Assembly (NCBI RefSeq): GCF_009711265.1 | Contig: NZ_WMII01000002.1 | Location: forward strand, 1 to 64,000 | Source: Paracoccus shanxieyensis | GTDB taxonomy: Bacteria; Pseudomonadota; Alphaproteobacteria; Rhodobacterales; Rhodobacteraceae | Reading direction: 5' to 3' | DNA: 64,000 nt | In this document: positions 1-7,733 of the stretch, piece by piece | Layout of the letters: every line of letters starts with the position of its first letter | Position numbering within the stretch: position 1 is the first letter of the stretch | Translations under genes and position numbers: made by a program | The notes under the pieces: generated by a model | Told to the model about the DNA's origin: nothing | Seen by the model: the letters and a program-made list of their open reading frames with translations, nothing else | The model's database searches: none

Positions 1-118
1 TCTGTCACAAGAATGGTCGCGCCACTGTCGGCGCTTCTCAGTTTGAACATCTGCGCCTCGGCGATTTTGCGGGTTATGACAGCCAGCATAGGGCAAAACG
101 CCACCGTCGGCATGCTGT
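1..118 (-). pseudogene. possible remnant of a LivF-like ABC ATPase gene
   Basis: Left of about position 118 the minus strand no longer encodes a peptide-binding protein. In the frame ending at base 2 it reads DSMPTVAFCPMLAV, then RKIAEAQ, then GATILVT. This resembles the Walker B to H-loop segment of branched-chain amino acid ABC ATPases (DEPTxGLAPxL...TILLVEQN), but it is degraded. The fragment runs off the window edge. I read it as a decayed piece of a second transport gene abutting the truncated binding protein. The match is short and made by eye, so it may be coincidence. Confidence 0.25.
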
Positions 119-529
119 CCATATAATGTCGGCCAGCAGGGTCATCATCACCTGCCCGGTCTTGTCGACCTCGGCCCAACGCTTCAGCGAGGCCACAGCA
201 TCGGCCGAGGTCACATCGCTGCCGTCGTGGAATTTCAGCCCGTCGCGCAGGGTGAAGGTATAGGTCTTGCCATCCTCGGACACGGTCCAGCTGGCCATCT
301 GCGGCTGCGGGGTGCCGTTGCTGTCGCGGGCCAGCAGCGTGTCATAGACCATATAGCCGTAATTGCGCAGGATATACGCGGTCGAGATCTGCGGATCGAC
401 CACCCGCAGCGGCGCGTGCGGAACCACGGTCAGCACCGTTTCCGCCTGCGCCGACAGGGCAGACGTGCCAAGCGCCAGCGAAAGAAGCGTGGCCTTGAAC
501 AGGCCGGAAGTCAGATTTCTGGGCAGCAT
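74..529 (-). pseudogene. truncated peptide/nickel-type ABC transporter substrate-binding protein
   Basis: This is the N-terminal third of an SBP family 5 (DppA/OppA-like) periplasmic binding protein. It has a signal peptide ending SALSAQA, then a typical first lobe with VDPQISTAY, the YDTLLARDSNG segment and the TYTFTLRDGLKFHDG motif. Family members run to about 500 residues, whereas this frame stops after about 150. The family pattern is lost just after MMTLLAD, near base 120, and a short unrelated tail ends at TAA. The ATG at 529 is preceded by AGGA at 537-540. An operator-like sequence at 563-578 lies 34 bp upstream and recurs ahead of the M20-kinase-aminotransferase operon, so the gene was probably once its transport partner. 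The break may be a deletion or rearrangement; an assembly artefact cannot be excluded from one sequence. Confidence 0.7.
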
Positions 530-562
530 CGTCAGATCCTCGGACCAGCGTGAAAATGGAAG

Positions 563-578
563 GACGATTGTCGTCAAT
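563..578 (-). promoter_or_regulatory. operator-like inverted repeat, copy 1
   Basis: GACGATTGTCGTCAAT contains the perfect inverted repeat GACGA-TTG-TCGTC. It lies 34 bp upstream of the truncated binding-protein gene. The same 16 bases occur at 5831-5846, in the same orientation relative to the minus-strand gene they precede. A shared regulator is inferred; no candidate regulator gene is adjacent. Confidence 0.55.
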
Positions 579-717
579 CATCTGATCCAAGGATAAGCGG
601 CAGGGTTTTTATCTGGCAACGCCCAACCCGGCAGAAAGCGCCGAAAACGGGAAAAATCGGCGGTTTCTGCACGCGCTGGAGGTAAATGCATTAAAATTCA
701 TATACTTAAAACAAGTG

Positions 718-763
718 CGGTCTGGCCGATATTTAGGCGGTTGATGAATATCGCCCCAGACCG
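718..763 (-). terminator. stem-loop after the M20 peptidase gene
   Basis: Arms at 718-733 and 747-763 pair over about 16 bases with one bulge (CGGTCTGG...CCAGACCG outside, ATATCG inside). Read on the minus strand it follows the stop of the peptidase at 787 and is trailed by a short T-rich stretch. It is a likely transcription end for the operon from 5762 to 787. Confidence 0.5.
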
Positions 764-786
764 TCCGTGGGGCGCTGAATTTGCGC

Positions 787-2070
787 CTAGACAGCCTCCG
801 TCCCGCACCAGTCTGCGATGAACAGCGCCATGGCTTTCGTCACCTTGCGGACCGACGACAGGCTGACCGCTTCGTCGAAGCCATGCCCGGCTCTGGATTT
901 CGGGCCATAGTTCAGAACGGGGATTCGATTGTAAAGCGCATAGACCCGCGCATCCAGATAGGCCCCGGAAAACGAGGTTTTCAGCGGCGTGCCGAAGGCG
1001 GTTTCATGCGCCTGCCCCAGCAGCGCCTCGGCGTCCGAGCCCGGCGCCAGCACATAGCCTTCGGCGTTGAAGCCGTTCTGGGTCAGCACCGGCGGGTTCT
1101 GGTTCAGGAAGCGGTCGCCACGGGCAAAGCCCGCGATATGGTCGCGGATCTCGGCATATTTCGCCTGCGCGTTCTGCCCGGCATAGATCGAGATGCGGAC
1201 CTGAAACCGGCACCATGCCGGGACCGAGGATCCCCAGTCGCCGCCTTCGATCATGCCGATATTCATGTTGATCGGATGGTCGACCCCTGCGGTTTCGGGA
1301 TGCGCGGCGGCTTCGGCATTCCAGCGGTTTTCGATGTCGCGCAGACTGGCGATGACGCGATGGGCCGCGTCGATCGCGTTGGTGCCTGCGCCCATCTCGC
1401 GGACATGGGTCGGAAAGCCCCGCACCTCGACCGTGAACCACAGCACACCGACATTGGCGCGGGTCAGTTCTTCGTCCATCGGCTCGGGGATCAGCGCGGC
1501 ATCTGCGGTGTAGCCGCGCAGATAGGTCTGCAGCGCGCCGTTGCCGGTCGATTCCTCCTCGACCACCGACTGGACATAGACCGTCGCTGCGGGTTGCAGG
1601 CCGATGGCTTTCAGCGCCTGAAGCGCAAAGACATTCGCCGCCGCCCCCGCCTTCATGTCGCCCGCGCCGCGGCCATACATCCAGTCGCCGTCGATCTGGC
1701 CGCCATAGGGATCGTGCTGCCACATGTCACGCGGACCGATGGGAACCACGTCCAGATGGTGCTGAAGGATCAGCGACCGGCCGGTTTCCTGTTTCGGGTG
1801 ATGGATGCCGACAACGATCGGCGCGCGCGAATGCTGCGGCGAAAACGGCGCGCCGCCCTCATGCGCGGTCAGCGCGGCCTCATCCATGTCGAAGCGGTCG
1901 ATCTTCAGGCCACGGGCGGCATAGTCGCGCTGGATAAAGTCCTGAATGGCGAATTCCTGTCCGCGCTGCGACGCGAACGAGACCAGTTTCTGCGTATAGG
2001 CGATCTGTTCGTCAAAGCCTGCATCAACGGCGGCGAGGATCTTGTCGCGAAGCTGGGGGGAAAGCGGCAT
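787..2070 (-). CDS. M20 family metallopeptidase, ArgE/DapE-like deacylase
   Basis: This is a 427-residue cytosolic zinc-dependent amidohydrolase of the ArgE/DapE/ACY1 type, which cleaves N-acyl or peptidyl amide bonds. Visible motifs are HHLDVVP (metal His105, Asp107), GRGAGDMKAG (bridging Asp138), the EEE pair (catalytic Glu171, metal Glu172) and IPEP (Glu196). The start at 2070 is chosen because AGGAG sits 8 bases upstream and homology begins there. The upstream neighbour is the aminotransferase at 2159-3508, separated by a hairpin terminator, so this gene is probably expressed at a lower level by read-through. Two M20 enzymes in one cluster suggest a peptide or N-acyl amino acid substrate. 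The exact substrate cannot be read from sequence. Confidence 0.88.
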   Translation of the reverse strand: MPLSPQLRDKILAAVDAGFDEQIAYTQKLVSFASQRGQEFAIQDFIQRDYAARGLKIDRFDMDEAALTAHEGGAPFSPQHSRAPIVVGIHHPKQETGRSLILQHHLDVVPIGPRDMWQHDPYGGQIDGDWMYGRGAGDMKAGAAANVFALQALKAIGLQPAATVYVQSVVEEESTGNGALQTYLRGYTADAALIPEPMDEELTRANVGVLWFTVEVRGFPTHVREMGAGTNAIDAAHRVIASLRDIENRWNAEAAAHPETAGVDHPINMNIGMIEGGDWGSSVPAWCRFQVRISIYAGQNAQAKYAEIRDHIAGFARGDRFLNQNPPVLTQNGFNAEGYVLAPGSDAEALLGQAHETAFGTPLKTSFSGAYLDARVYALYNRIPVLNYGPKSRAGHGFDEAVSLSSVRKVTKAMALFIADWCGTEAV

Positions 2071-2121
2071 CGGGTGTCTCCTGTCGGTTGGTCGTGGCCG
2101 GGCGGTCGCGCCTGCGGGCAG

Positions 2122-2152
2122 AAAAAAGCCCCGCCATCTGAACGGCGGGGCT
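2122..2152 (-). terminator. intrinsic terminator between aminotransferase and M20 gene
   Basis: Arms AGCCCCGCC (2127-2135) and GGCGGGGCT (2144-2152) are perfect complements with an 8-base loop. On the minus strand they are followed by six T residues (2127-2122). It lies 7 bases after the aminotransferase stop, so it should reduce transcription into the downstream peptidase. Confidence 0.8.
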
Positions 2153-2158
2153 GCGAAT

Positions 2159-3508
2159 TCAGGCAAGGACCTCGGCCATCACCTCGGCGCTTGCGCGCAG
2201 CAGCCAATCCACATCGGCATCGGTAAAGACCAGCGGCGGGCGGATCTTCAGCACATTGGCCCGTGGCCCTGTGGCCGAGATCAGCACGCGCTTTTCGCGC
2301 AGCCCGTTGACGATCCGGGTCGCCGCATCGGCATCCGCCGCCTTGGTGGCGCGGTCGGCGACCATCTCGACCCCGATGTAAAGCCCCGCGCCGCGCACAT
2401 CGCCGATGCCGGGAAAGCGCGCCGCCAGACTGCGAAAGCCCGACTGGATCTTTTCGCCCATCGCCTTGGCATTGGCTTGCAGGTTTTCATCCCGCACCAC
2501 CTGCAATGTCGCCATGGCCGCAGCCATGGCCACGCCATTGCCGCCGAACGTGTTGAAATAGCGCGTATCCCTGCCGAAGCGTTCCACCACATCCGGCACC
2601 ACGGCAATGCCCGCGACCGGATAGCCATTGCCCATCGGCTTGCCCATCGAGACGATATCCGGGTCGATCCCGTGACGCTGAAAGCCCCAGAATTCATCGC
2701 CCGAACGGCCAAAGCCCGACTGCACCTCATCGGCGACAAACAGCCCGCCCGCCGCGCGCACCGCATCGGCCACGGGCTTCAGCACGCCCGGCGTGGCAAA
2801 GACGCCATCCGACGAAAACAGGCTGTCGGCGATGAACGCGGCCAACCCGTCGCCGTTGCGTTTCAGATGCCAGGCTTGCCGGGTGACATCCTCGGCCATC
2901 TTCTGACCCAGCGCGTCGGGATTGCCCAGATAGCTGTCGGGCGCGGGCACCGTGCGGACCCATTCGCCCAAGGGCGAGGCCTCGCCCAATGAAGCCGAGA
3001 TGCCCGCGGTCAGGTCGGAATTGCCGTGATAGGCTTCTTCGGTGATGATGATGCCGCGTTTGCCCGTGGCATGTTTGGCGATGCGCAGCGCCAGATCGTT
3101 GGCCTCGGACCCGGTGCAGGTGAACATCATGTGCCCGCCCGCCGCGATCCGCCCGCCATAGCTGGGCAGCATGGTTTCCGCGTAATCCAGAATGCCCTCC
3201 TGGATATAGCGGGTATGGGTGCACAGCGTGCTGAGCTGTCGATGCACCGCCTGCACCACATGCGGATGGCAATGGCCGACCGAGACGACGTTGTTATAGG
3301 CGTCCAGATATTCGTGGCCCTGACTGTCGAACAGCCGCGTTCCCCGGCCTTCGCGCAGTTCGACCGGGTTCTGGTAGAACAGCCGATAGGCGGGACCAAG
3401 CAGGCGCTGGCGACGCTCGACCGCGGCGCGGCGGGCGGGGTCCAGCGCGGCCATGCTGTCGGCATTGAACGAATTCACCATCTTGCCACGGGTGGGAAGC
3501 GCGGTCAT
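2159..3508 (-). CDS. class III aminotransferase-fold PLP enzyme (PHYKPL/ETNPPL-like)
   Basis: This is a 449-residue fold-type I PLP enzyme of the class III aminotransferase family. The PLP lysine is Lys290 in SMGKPMGNG and the pyridine-binding Asp260 lies in VADEVQSGFGR; TGSEANDLA binds phosphate. The start at 3508 has GGAG upstream, and its ATG overlaps the kinase stop by 4 bp, so translation is coupled. In vertebrates, class III relatives ETNPPL and PHYKPL act as phospho-lyases on phosphoethanolamine and 5-phosphohydroxylysine. The gene paired here encodes an APH-fold kinase like hydroxylysine kinase. By that analogy (inference) this enzyme may eliminate phosphate from a phosphorylated amino alcohol rather than transaminate. 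A conventional omega-aminotransferase remains possible. Confidence 0.82.
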   Translation of the reverse strand: MTALPTRGKMVNSFNADSMAALDPARRAAVERRQRLLGPAYRLFYQNPVELREGRGTRLFDSQGHEYLDAYNNVVSVGHCHPHVVQAVHRQLSTLCTHTRYIQEGILDYAETMLPSYGGRIAAGGHMMFTCTGSEANDLALRIAKHATGKRGIIITEEAYHGNSDLTAGISASLGEASPLGEWVRTVPAPDSYLGNPDALGQKMAEDVTRQAWHLKRNGDGLAAFIADSLFSSDGVFATPGVLKPVADAVRAAGGLFVADEVQSGFGRSGDEFWGFQRHGIDPDIVSMGKPMGNGYPVAGIAVVPDVVERFGRDTRYFNTFGGNGVAMAAAMATLQVVRDENLQANAKAMGEKIQSGFRSLAARFPGIGDVRGAGLYIGVEMVADRATKAADADAATRIVNGLREKRVLISATGPRANVLKIRPPLVFTDADVDWLLRASAEVMAEVLA

Positions 3509-4629
3509 CGGGTCGTCTCCTTGAAGGTCAGGAAGGTCTCGGACAGGGCGTCGGGATCGCGCGACAGGAACCAGTCGAGCTGCGCCCAGCCCTGTTCGGT
3601 ATTGCGCAGGATATAGGTGCGGTTTTTCGGAAACGTCCGGGTCCGCCACAGCGAGATCAGCCCGCGCGTCACGGCGCGGCCCATCACCAGATGCGGCAGC
3701 AGCGCGCGTTCTTCATCCGTCAGATCCGCCACCCGCAGATAGGCGGACAGGATGCGCTTGGCGTCATCCAGCAGATCGTCGCGGGGTTGTGTCGCCTGAT
3801 CGCGCGGCAGCCAGTTCAGCATCGCGGTGGACACATCTATGGCCACGGCCGTTTTCACCACATCGCCAAAGTCGATGATGCCCGACAGGCGCGGCGGCGC
3901 GGTGCGGTCGACGACAAGGTTCGAGCGGCTGAAGTCATTGTGCAGCACCTGACGACGCAGCGCCTCGACGCGCGGGGCATAGGTCATATAGCGCGCCAGC
4001 GCGGCTTCCAGCAGGCGATGATGCGCGGGATCCTGAATCCCTGTCAGCAGCCCGGCAAGGCGCGGCAGCTGGCGGATGTCCCAGGCCAGAACCCGGTCGG
4101 CTGCGGGATGGTCGAACCCCGCCAGCGCCAGCCGCAACCGGCCCAGCGTCGTGCCGATTTCCGGCAGTTCGGCGGGCAGGGTCGCGGTGGTGTCCAGCAC
4201 CGTCCCGTCCAGAAAACTGTACATCCTGACGATTCGCCCCGCGCCGGGGCCTGCCGCGATCAGGGGCAAGGCCTGACCGTCCAGCGTGTCGAACACACGC
4301 GGCACCGGCAATTCCGGATCGGCGGCCGCGATATGGCGCAGCGCGCGGACCTGCAGGTCAAGCTCGGCCATCTGCTCGCCGGGATTGGCGATCTTCAGCA
4401 CATAGCCCGCACCGTCCGGCGACAGGATGCGGAACGTGTCATCCTGTTCGCTGGCGAAGCGGCGGAAATTCCCGGTGACGCCATACAGATCGCGCGCAAT
4501 CGCCATCGCCTGTTCCACGGCGACCGAGGTGAACGGGGTCGAAAGCGATCCCATGTCCACGGCGGCGGGCGGCGATGCGGGGATCTGCGCGTGTTGCCGT
4601 TCTGCGTCCGGGCGGCGGGATGTCGTCAT
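3505..4629 (-). CDS. APH-fold small-molecule kinase, hydroxylysine-kinase-like
   Basis: This 374-residue protein of the aminoglycoside phosphotransferase/choline kinase superfamily probably phosphorylates a hydroxyl on an amino alcohol or hydroxyamino acid. The catalytic loop is LHNDFSRSN (Asp232, Asn237) and the metal-binding motif is IIDFGD (Asp253). An N-lobe with VLKIANPGEQ carries the expected ATP lysine. The ATG at 4629 overlaps the upstream peptidase stop by 4 bp, and its own stop overlaps the aminotransferase start by 4 bp. The IIDFGD segment and the coupling to a class III PLP enzyme recall eukaryotic HYKK with its phospho-lyase partner. It is unlikely to be an antibiotic-resistance enzyme, since its neighbours are catabolic. 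Confidence 0.75.
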   Translation of the reverse strand: MTTSRRPDAERQHAQIPASPPAAVDMGSLSTPFTSVAVEQAMAIARDLYGVTGNFRRFASEQDDTFRILSPDGAGYVLKIANPGEQMAELDLQVRALRHIAAADPELPVPRVFDTLDGQALPLIAAGPGAGRIVRMYSFLDGTVLDTTATLPAELPEIGTTLGRLRLALAGFDHPAADRVLAWDIRQLPRLAGLLTGIQDPAHHRLLEAALARYMTYAPRVEALRRQVLHNDFSRSNLVVDRTAPPRLSGIIDFGDVVKTAVAIDVSTAMLNWLPRDQATQPRDDLLDDAKRILSAYLRVADLTDEERALLPHLVMGRAVTRGLISLWRTRTFPKNRTYILRNTEQGWAQLDWFLSRDPDALSETFLTFKETTR

Positions 4630-5762
4630 GCGGTCAGCGTGGTGAACAACCCGGCCAGCAGGCGGGCGCGCGGGATCAGGTTGTCGATGAAGATATGTTC
4701 GTCCAGCGTGTGCAGACCCGCCCCCGCAACCCCCAGCGAACACAGCGAGGGCACGCGCAGCGCCCCCGAGAAATTCGCATCCGACCCGCCGCCCTGCGAC
4801 TGATAGGGCAGATCCATCCCCAGTTCGGCAGACAGGTCCTTGGCGATCTGGTAAAGCGCCATCGTCTCGGGCTGTTCGTTTTCCCAGACCGGGCGCACGA
4901 CGGTTTTTTCGACGGTGAACTGCACGCCATTGCGGGTTCCGGCCAGCGCCAGCATCCGCTGCACGCCCTGATCCAGATCGGCCTGCACCTTGGCCATCGA
5001 CAGGACCTGCGCCCGCGCGAAACTGGGCACGCAATTCACCCATTGCCCCGAGGTCACGTCATTCACCGAGAATGTGCAGTCATCCGAGGTCATCGCCTCG
5101 ATCTCGATGATCCGATGCGCCAGTTCGCGGACGGCGGAAATGCCGCCCTTCACGTCAGATCCGGCATGGCTGGGCTTGCCCGAGGCGGTGATTTCAAAGC
5201 GGGCGATGGCATACCGCCCGGTGGTCACCGCATTGTCTTGGCCCGCTGGTTCGGGACACAGGAAATAGCGGTTTGCCAGCGCCTCGGCCTCGATCAGGCC
5301 ACGGGTATAGGGCGATCCGATTTCTTCGTCCGGGGTGAACAGGAAGGTCACGGGCAGCGGCGTGACGATGCCCGCCCGCTGGATCAGGCGCATCGCCTCA
5401 AGCGCGATGTAATTGCCGGATTTCATGTCCTGAATGCCGGGACCATAGGCGCGACCCTCGGTGATGCGGAACGGGTTTTTGGCCAGCGTTCCCACCGGAT
5501 GCACCGTATCCATATGGCCTGACACAATGATGCCGGGCTTGCCCTGATCGGGATGCGGCATCCGCGCCCGCACCGACGGCCCGCTGCCGGGCTTGCCCGG
5601 AATGATCTCGACCGAGGCGCCCGCTGCCGCGCAGTCAAAGGCCACCAGATCCATCATCCGCGCCAGCGCCGCCGGATCATAGGTCGGGCTTTCGCATTCG
5701 ATCCAAGGCCGCAGCCCGGCAAGCATCGCATCCGTATCGAAGGGCAGGTCGGGCAGGGGCAT
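4626..5762 (-). CDS. M20 family metallopeptidase, CPG2/glutamate carboxypeptidase-like
   Basis: This 378-residue zinc peptidase is the first gene of the operon. Motifs are SGHMDTVHP (His83, Asp85), GIQDMKSG (Asp112), TPDEEIGS (Glu146, Glu147), the CPEPAG loop and a C-terminal HTLDEH supplying the last His ligand. The pattern fits the CPG2/PepT branch, which removes a C-terminal residue or splits short peptides. No signal peptide is visible. The start at 5762 is supported by GGAG 8 bases upstream and by where the family pattern begins. It is followed, with 4-bp overlaps, by the kinase and aminotransferase, so hydrolysis probably releases the amino acid those enzymes process. A copy of the GACGA-N3-TCGTC sequence lies 69 bp upstream. 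Confidence 0.87.
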   Translation of the reverse strand: MPLPDLPFDTDAMLAGLRPWIECESPTYDPAALARMMDLVAFDCAAAGASVEIIPGKPGSGPSVRARMPHPDQGKPGIIVSGHMDTVHPVGTLAKNPFRITEGRAYGPGIQDMKSGNYIALEAMRLIQRAGIVTPLPVTFLFTPDEEIGSPYTRGLIEAEALANRYFLCPEPAGQDNAVTTGRYAIARFEITASGKPSHAGSDVKGGISAVRELAHRIIEIEAMTSDDCTFSVNDVTSGQWVNCVPSFARAQVLSMAKVQADLDQGVQRMLALAGTRNGVQFTVEKTVVRPVWENEQPETMALYQIAKDLSAELGMDLPYQSQGGGSDANFSGALRVPSLCSLGVAGAGLHTLDEHIFIDNLIPRARLLAGLFTTLTA

Positions 5763-5830
5763 CGCGCAGGCTCCGTCTGGTCGGGATCGGGGAAAGGCCA
5801 GGGTTGGTCTTGACCTAGTGAATGACGAAT

Positions 5831-5846
5831 GACGATTGTCGTCAAT
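5831..5846 (-). promoter_or_regulatory. operator-like inverted repeat, copy 2
   Basis: This is a second exact copy of the 16-base GACGATTGTCGTCAAT found at 563-578; the flanks GAAT and GAAG extend the similarity to 19 of 20 bases. It sits between the minus-strand peptidase operon and the plus-strand amidase, so it could control either or both. Confidence 0.55.
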
Positions 5847-5930
5847 GTTTGGGCAGAACATTCCCGAAGCCCGGAACAGATGCCTGCGGATTGGGCGGCG
5901 ACGGGCGGAGCTGGTCGAAAATTCCCCGCT

Positions 5931-5948
5931 GCGTTGACAGTTTAACGC
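5931..5948 (+). promoter_or_regulatory. possible -35 element inside a short inverted repeat
   Basis: GCGTT (5931-5935) and AACGC (5944-5948) form a perfect 5-bp inverted repeat around a consensus -35 hexamer TTGACA (5934-5939), about 50 bp before the amidase start. No convincing -10 is visible at 16-18 bp, so only a possible regulated promoter is claimed. Confidence 0.3.
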
Positions 5949-5989
5949 GCATCTCTAGCGTCGGGCACAACTGGCAAGGAACGAAAGAC

Positions 5990-7462
5990 ATGACACAGGT
6001 GATGAGCTGGGACGACTGGATCGCCCATGACGCGGTGGCGCTGGCGGGTTTGGTCCGCAAGGGCGAGGTGACCGCTGCCGAACTGGCGGCGCAGGCTGCG
6101 GCCGGGATCGCCAAGGTCAATCCGGCGATTTCCGGCGTGGTCGAGGTCTTTGACGATGCCGTGGCCGATCCCGCCGTGAATGGCGCCGATCCGACGGGGC
6201 CGTTCGCCGCTGTGCCGTTTCTGATGAAGGATCTGGGCCCGACCGTCGCGGGGCGGCTGCAAGAGCAGGGCTCATTCTATATGCAGGGCAACCGCCCGGC
6301 CTATGACAGCTTTCTGACGACGAAGATCAAGGCGGCGGGGCTGAACATCATCGGGCGCACGACGACGCCGGAATTCGGCTGCTGTTCCTCGGCCGAGAAC
6401 CCGGCGATGTATGTGACGCGCAACCCGTGGGATCCCGATTATACCAGTTGCGGATCGTCGGCAGGTGCGGCGGTGACGGTCGCGGCAGGCGTGCTGCCGG
6501 TTCTGCATGGCAGCGACGGCGGCGGCTCGATCCGGATCCCGGCGGGCTGCTGCGGTGCGATTGGGCTGAAAGCCTCACGCGGGACCTATTCGATTTCGCC
6601 CTATGGGTCGGATTTCACCTCGGTTGTGTCGACGCAGGGCTGTCTCAGCCGCACGGTGCGCGACACCGCCACCTTTGTCGATGCCTGCCGGGGCGGTGCG
6701 CCGGGCGAATTCATGCCGTTCTGGTCGCCCGAGGAGCCCTTCGCACACCTGATCCAGCGCGACCCGAAGCCGCTGCGTATCGCGTTTTCGCATGAATGGG
6801 GCCCCTATAAGGCCACGCCCCATATCGCGGCCGAGCTGGCGAAGACCGCGGCCTTCCTTGAAAGCCTTGGCCATCATGTCGAGGAGGTGGTTCCGCAAGT
6901 GGATTTCGCCCGCGCCTACGGCGCGCAGACGCATTGCTATATCACCAATTTCGCGCAGACGGTGAACAGCCTGTTGCGGATGCGCGGTCTGGACGCGCCG
7001 CCCAGCGACCTGATCGAGCCGATGAATATCCGGATCTGGGAACAGGGCAAGGATGCAAGCTATACCTCGCGCGCGGATATGCAGCTTGATTTCAACGCGA
7101 CGGCGCGGGCCTTCGGCGCGTTCTATCAGGATTGGGACGTGATCCTGACCCCGACCACTGCCCGCGAAACGCCAAGGATCGGCACGACCGAATATCTGAC
7201 GATCACCGACAATCCCTCGGCGCTGGACTGGTTCGGCAATCTTTGGGGCTTCTTTGCCTATACGCCGCTGACCAATCTGTGCGGCACGCCCGGCATCTCG
7301 TTGCCGATGGCGGCACATGAAAACGGGCTGCCGCTGGGGATGCATGTTCAGGCCGCGCAGGGCAAGGACGGGATGCTTCTGCAACTGGCGGCGCAGATCG
7401 AGCGGGCGCTTGGCGGCGTCTGGAACGGCGGCCGCCAGCCGCAGGTGCATGTGGCGGCGTGA
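5990..7462 (+). CDS. amidase (amidase signature family)
   Basis: This 490-residue amidase-signature hydrolase converts an amide to acid and ammonia. The Ser-cisSer-Lys triad is visible: Lys80 in PFLMKD, cis-Ser156 in SCGSSAG, and nucleophile Ser180 in SDGGGSIRIPAG. The spacing of 24 residues between the two serines is as in well-studied members. The ATG at 5990 is preceded by AAGGA; longer in-frame starts lack family similarity. It is divergent from the M20-kinase-aminotransferase operon and shares its 230-bp upstream region, which holds an operator-like repeat, so it may serve the same pathway. A large nested hairpin follows at 7518-7561. GatA is unlikely because no gatC or gatB is adjacent. 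Confidence 0.88.
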   Translation: MTQVMSWDDWIAHDAVALAGLVRKGEVTAAELAAQAAAGIAKVNPAISGVVEVFDDAVADPAVNGADPTGPFAAVPFLMKDLGPTVAGRLQEQGSFYMQGNRPAYDSFLTTKIKAAGLNIIGRTTTPEFGCCSSAENPAMYVTRNPWDPDYTSCGSSAGAAVTVAAGVLPVLHGSDGGGSIRIPAGCCGAIGLKASRGTYSISPYGSDFTSVVSTQGCLSRTVRDTATFVDACRGGAPGEFMPFWSPEEPFAHLIQRDPKPLRIAFSHEWGPYKATPHIAAELAKTAAFLESLGHHVEEVVPQVDFARAYGAQTHCYITNFAQTVNSLLRMRGLDAPPSDLIEPMNIRIWEQGKDASYTSRADMQLDFNATARAFGAFYQDWDVILTPTTARETPRIGTTEYLTITDNPSALDWFGNLWGFFAYTPLTNLCGTPGISLPMAAHENGLPLGMHVQAAQGKDGMLLQLAAQIERALGGVWNGGRQPQVHVAA

Positions 7463-7517
7463 CGGTGTGATTGTTTGTGGGGTGACGCCGACCTGACGTC
7501 AGGGCTTGCGAGGCACT

Positions 7518-7561
7518 GCCAGACCGGGATCGCGCGTGCCGCGATCTCATTCCGGTCTGGC
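7518..7561. terminator. nested hairpin after the amidase gene
   Basis: The outer arms GCCAGACCGG (7518-7527) and CCGGTCTGGC (7552-7561) are perfect complements. Inside, GATCGCG (7528-7534) pairs with CGCGATC (7540-7546), leaving a 5-base loop and a 5-base bulge. There are 17 base pairs in all. It lies between converging genes (amidase plus, IclR minus) and lacks a clear T tract. It could act as a two-way terminator or an mRNA end-stabilising structure. The rest of 7463-7733 shows no gene I can support. Confidence 0.6.
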
Positions 7562-7733
7562 GCGCAAGCACAGCCGTGTGGGCAGAGCCAACAGCCCAGT
7601 TCTTCATAGCTTGCCAAGCGCCGATCCGCCGCTTGCGCAGCCAGATACGAGGAGTGATTGCGCCGAAGGATATGTTTCCAGCCGCTCCGATCCTGCCGAA
7701 CGCGGCCAGTTGTACTTACCTGCGAAGGCAAGG

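Noticed and set aside
3505..4629. Aminoglycoside resistance enzyme
   Set aside because: The APH fold is shared with many metabolic kinases, and the operon context (M20 peptidase, PLP enzyme) is catabolic.
5990..7462. GatA subunit of the tRNA amidotransferase
   Set aside because: No gatC or gatB is nearby and the context is amide catabolism; a stand-alone amidase is the simpler reading.
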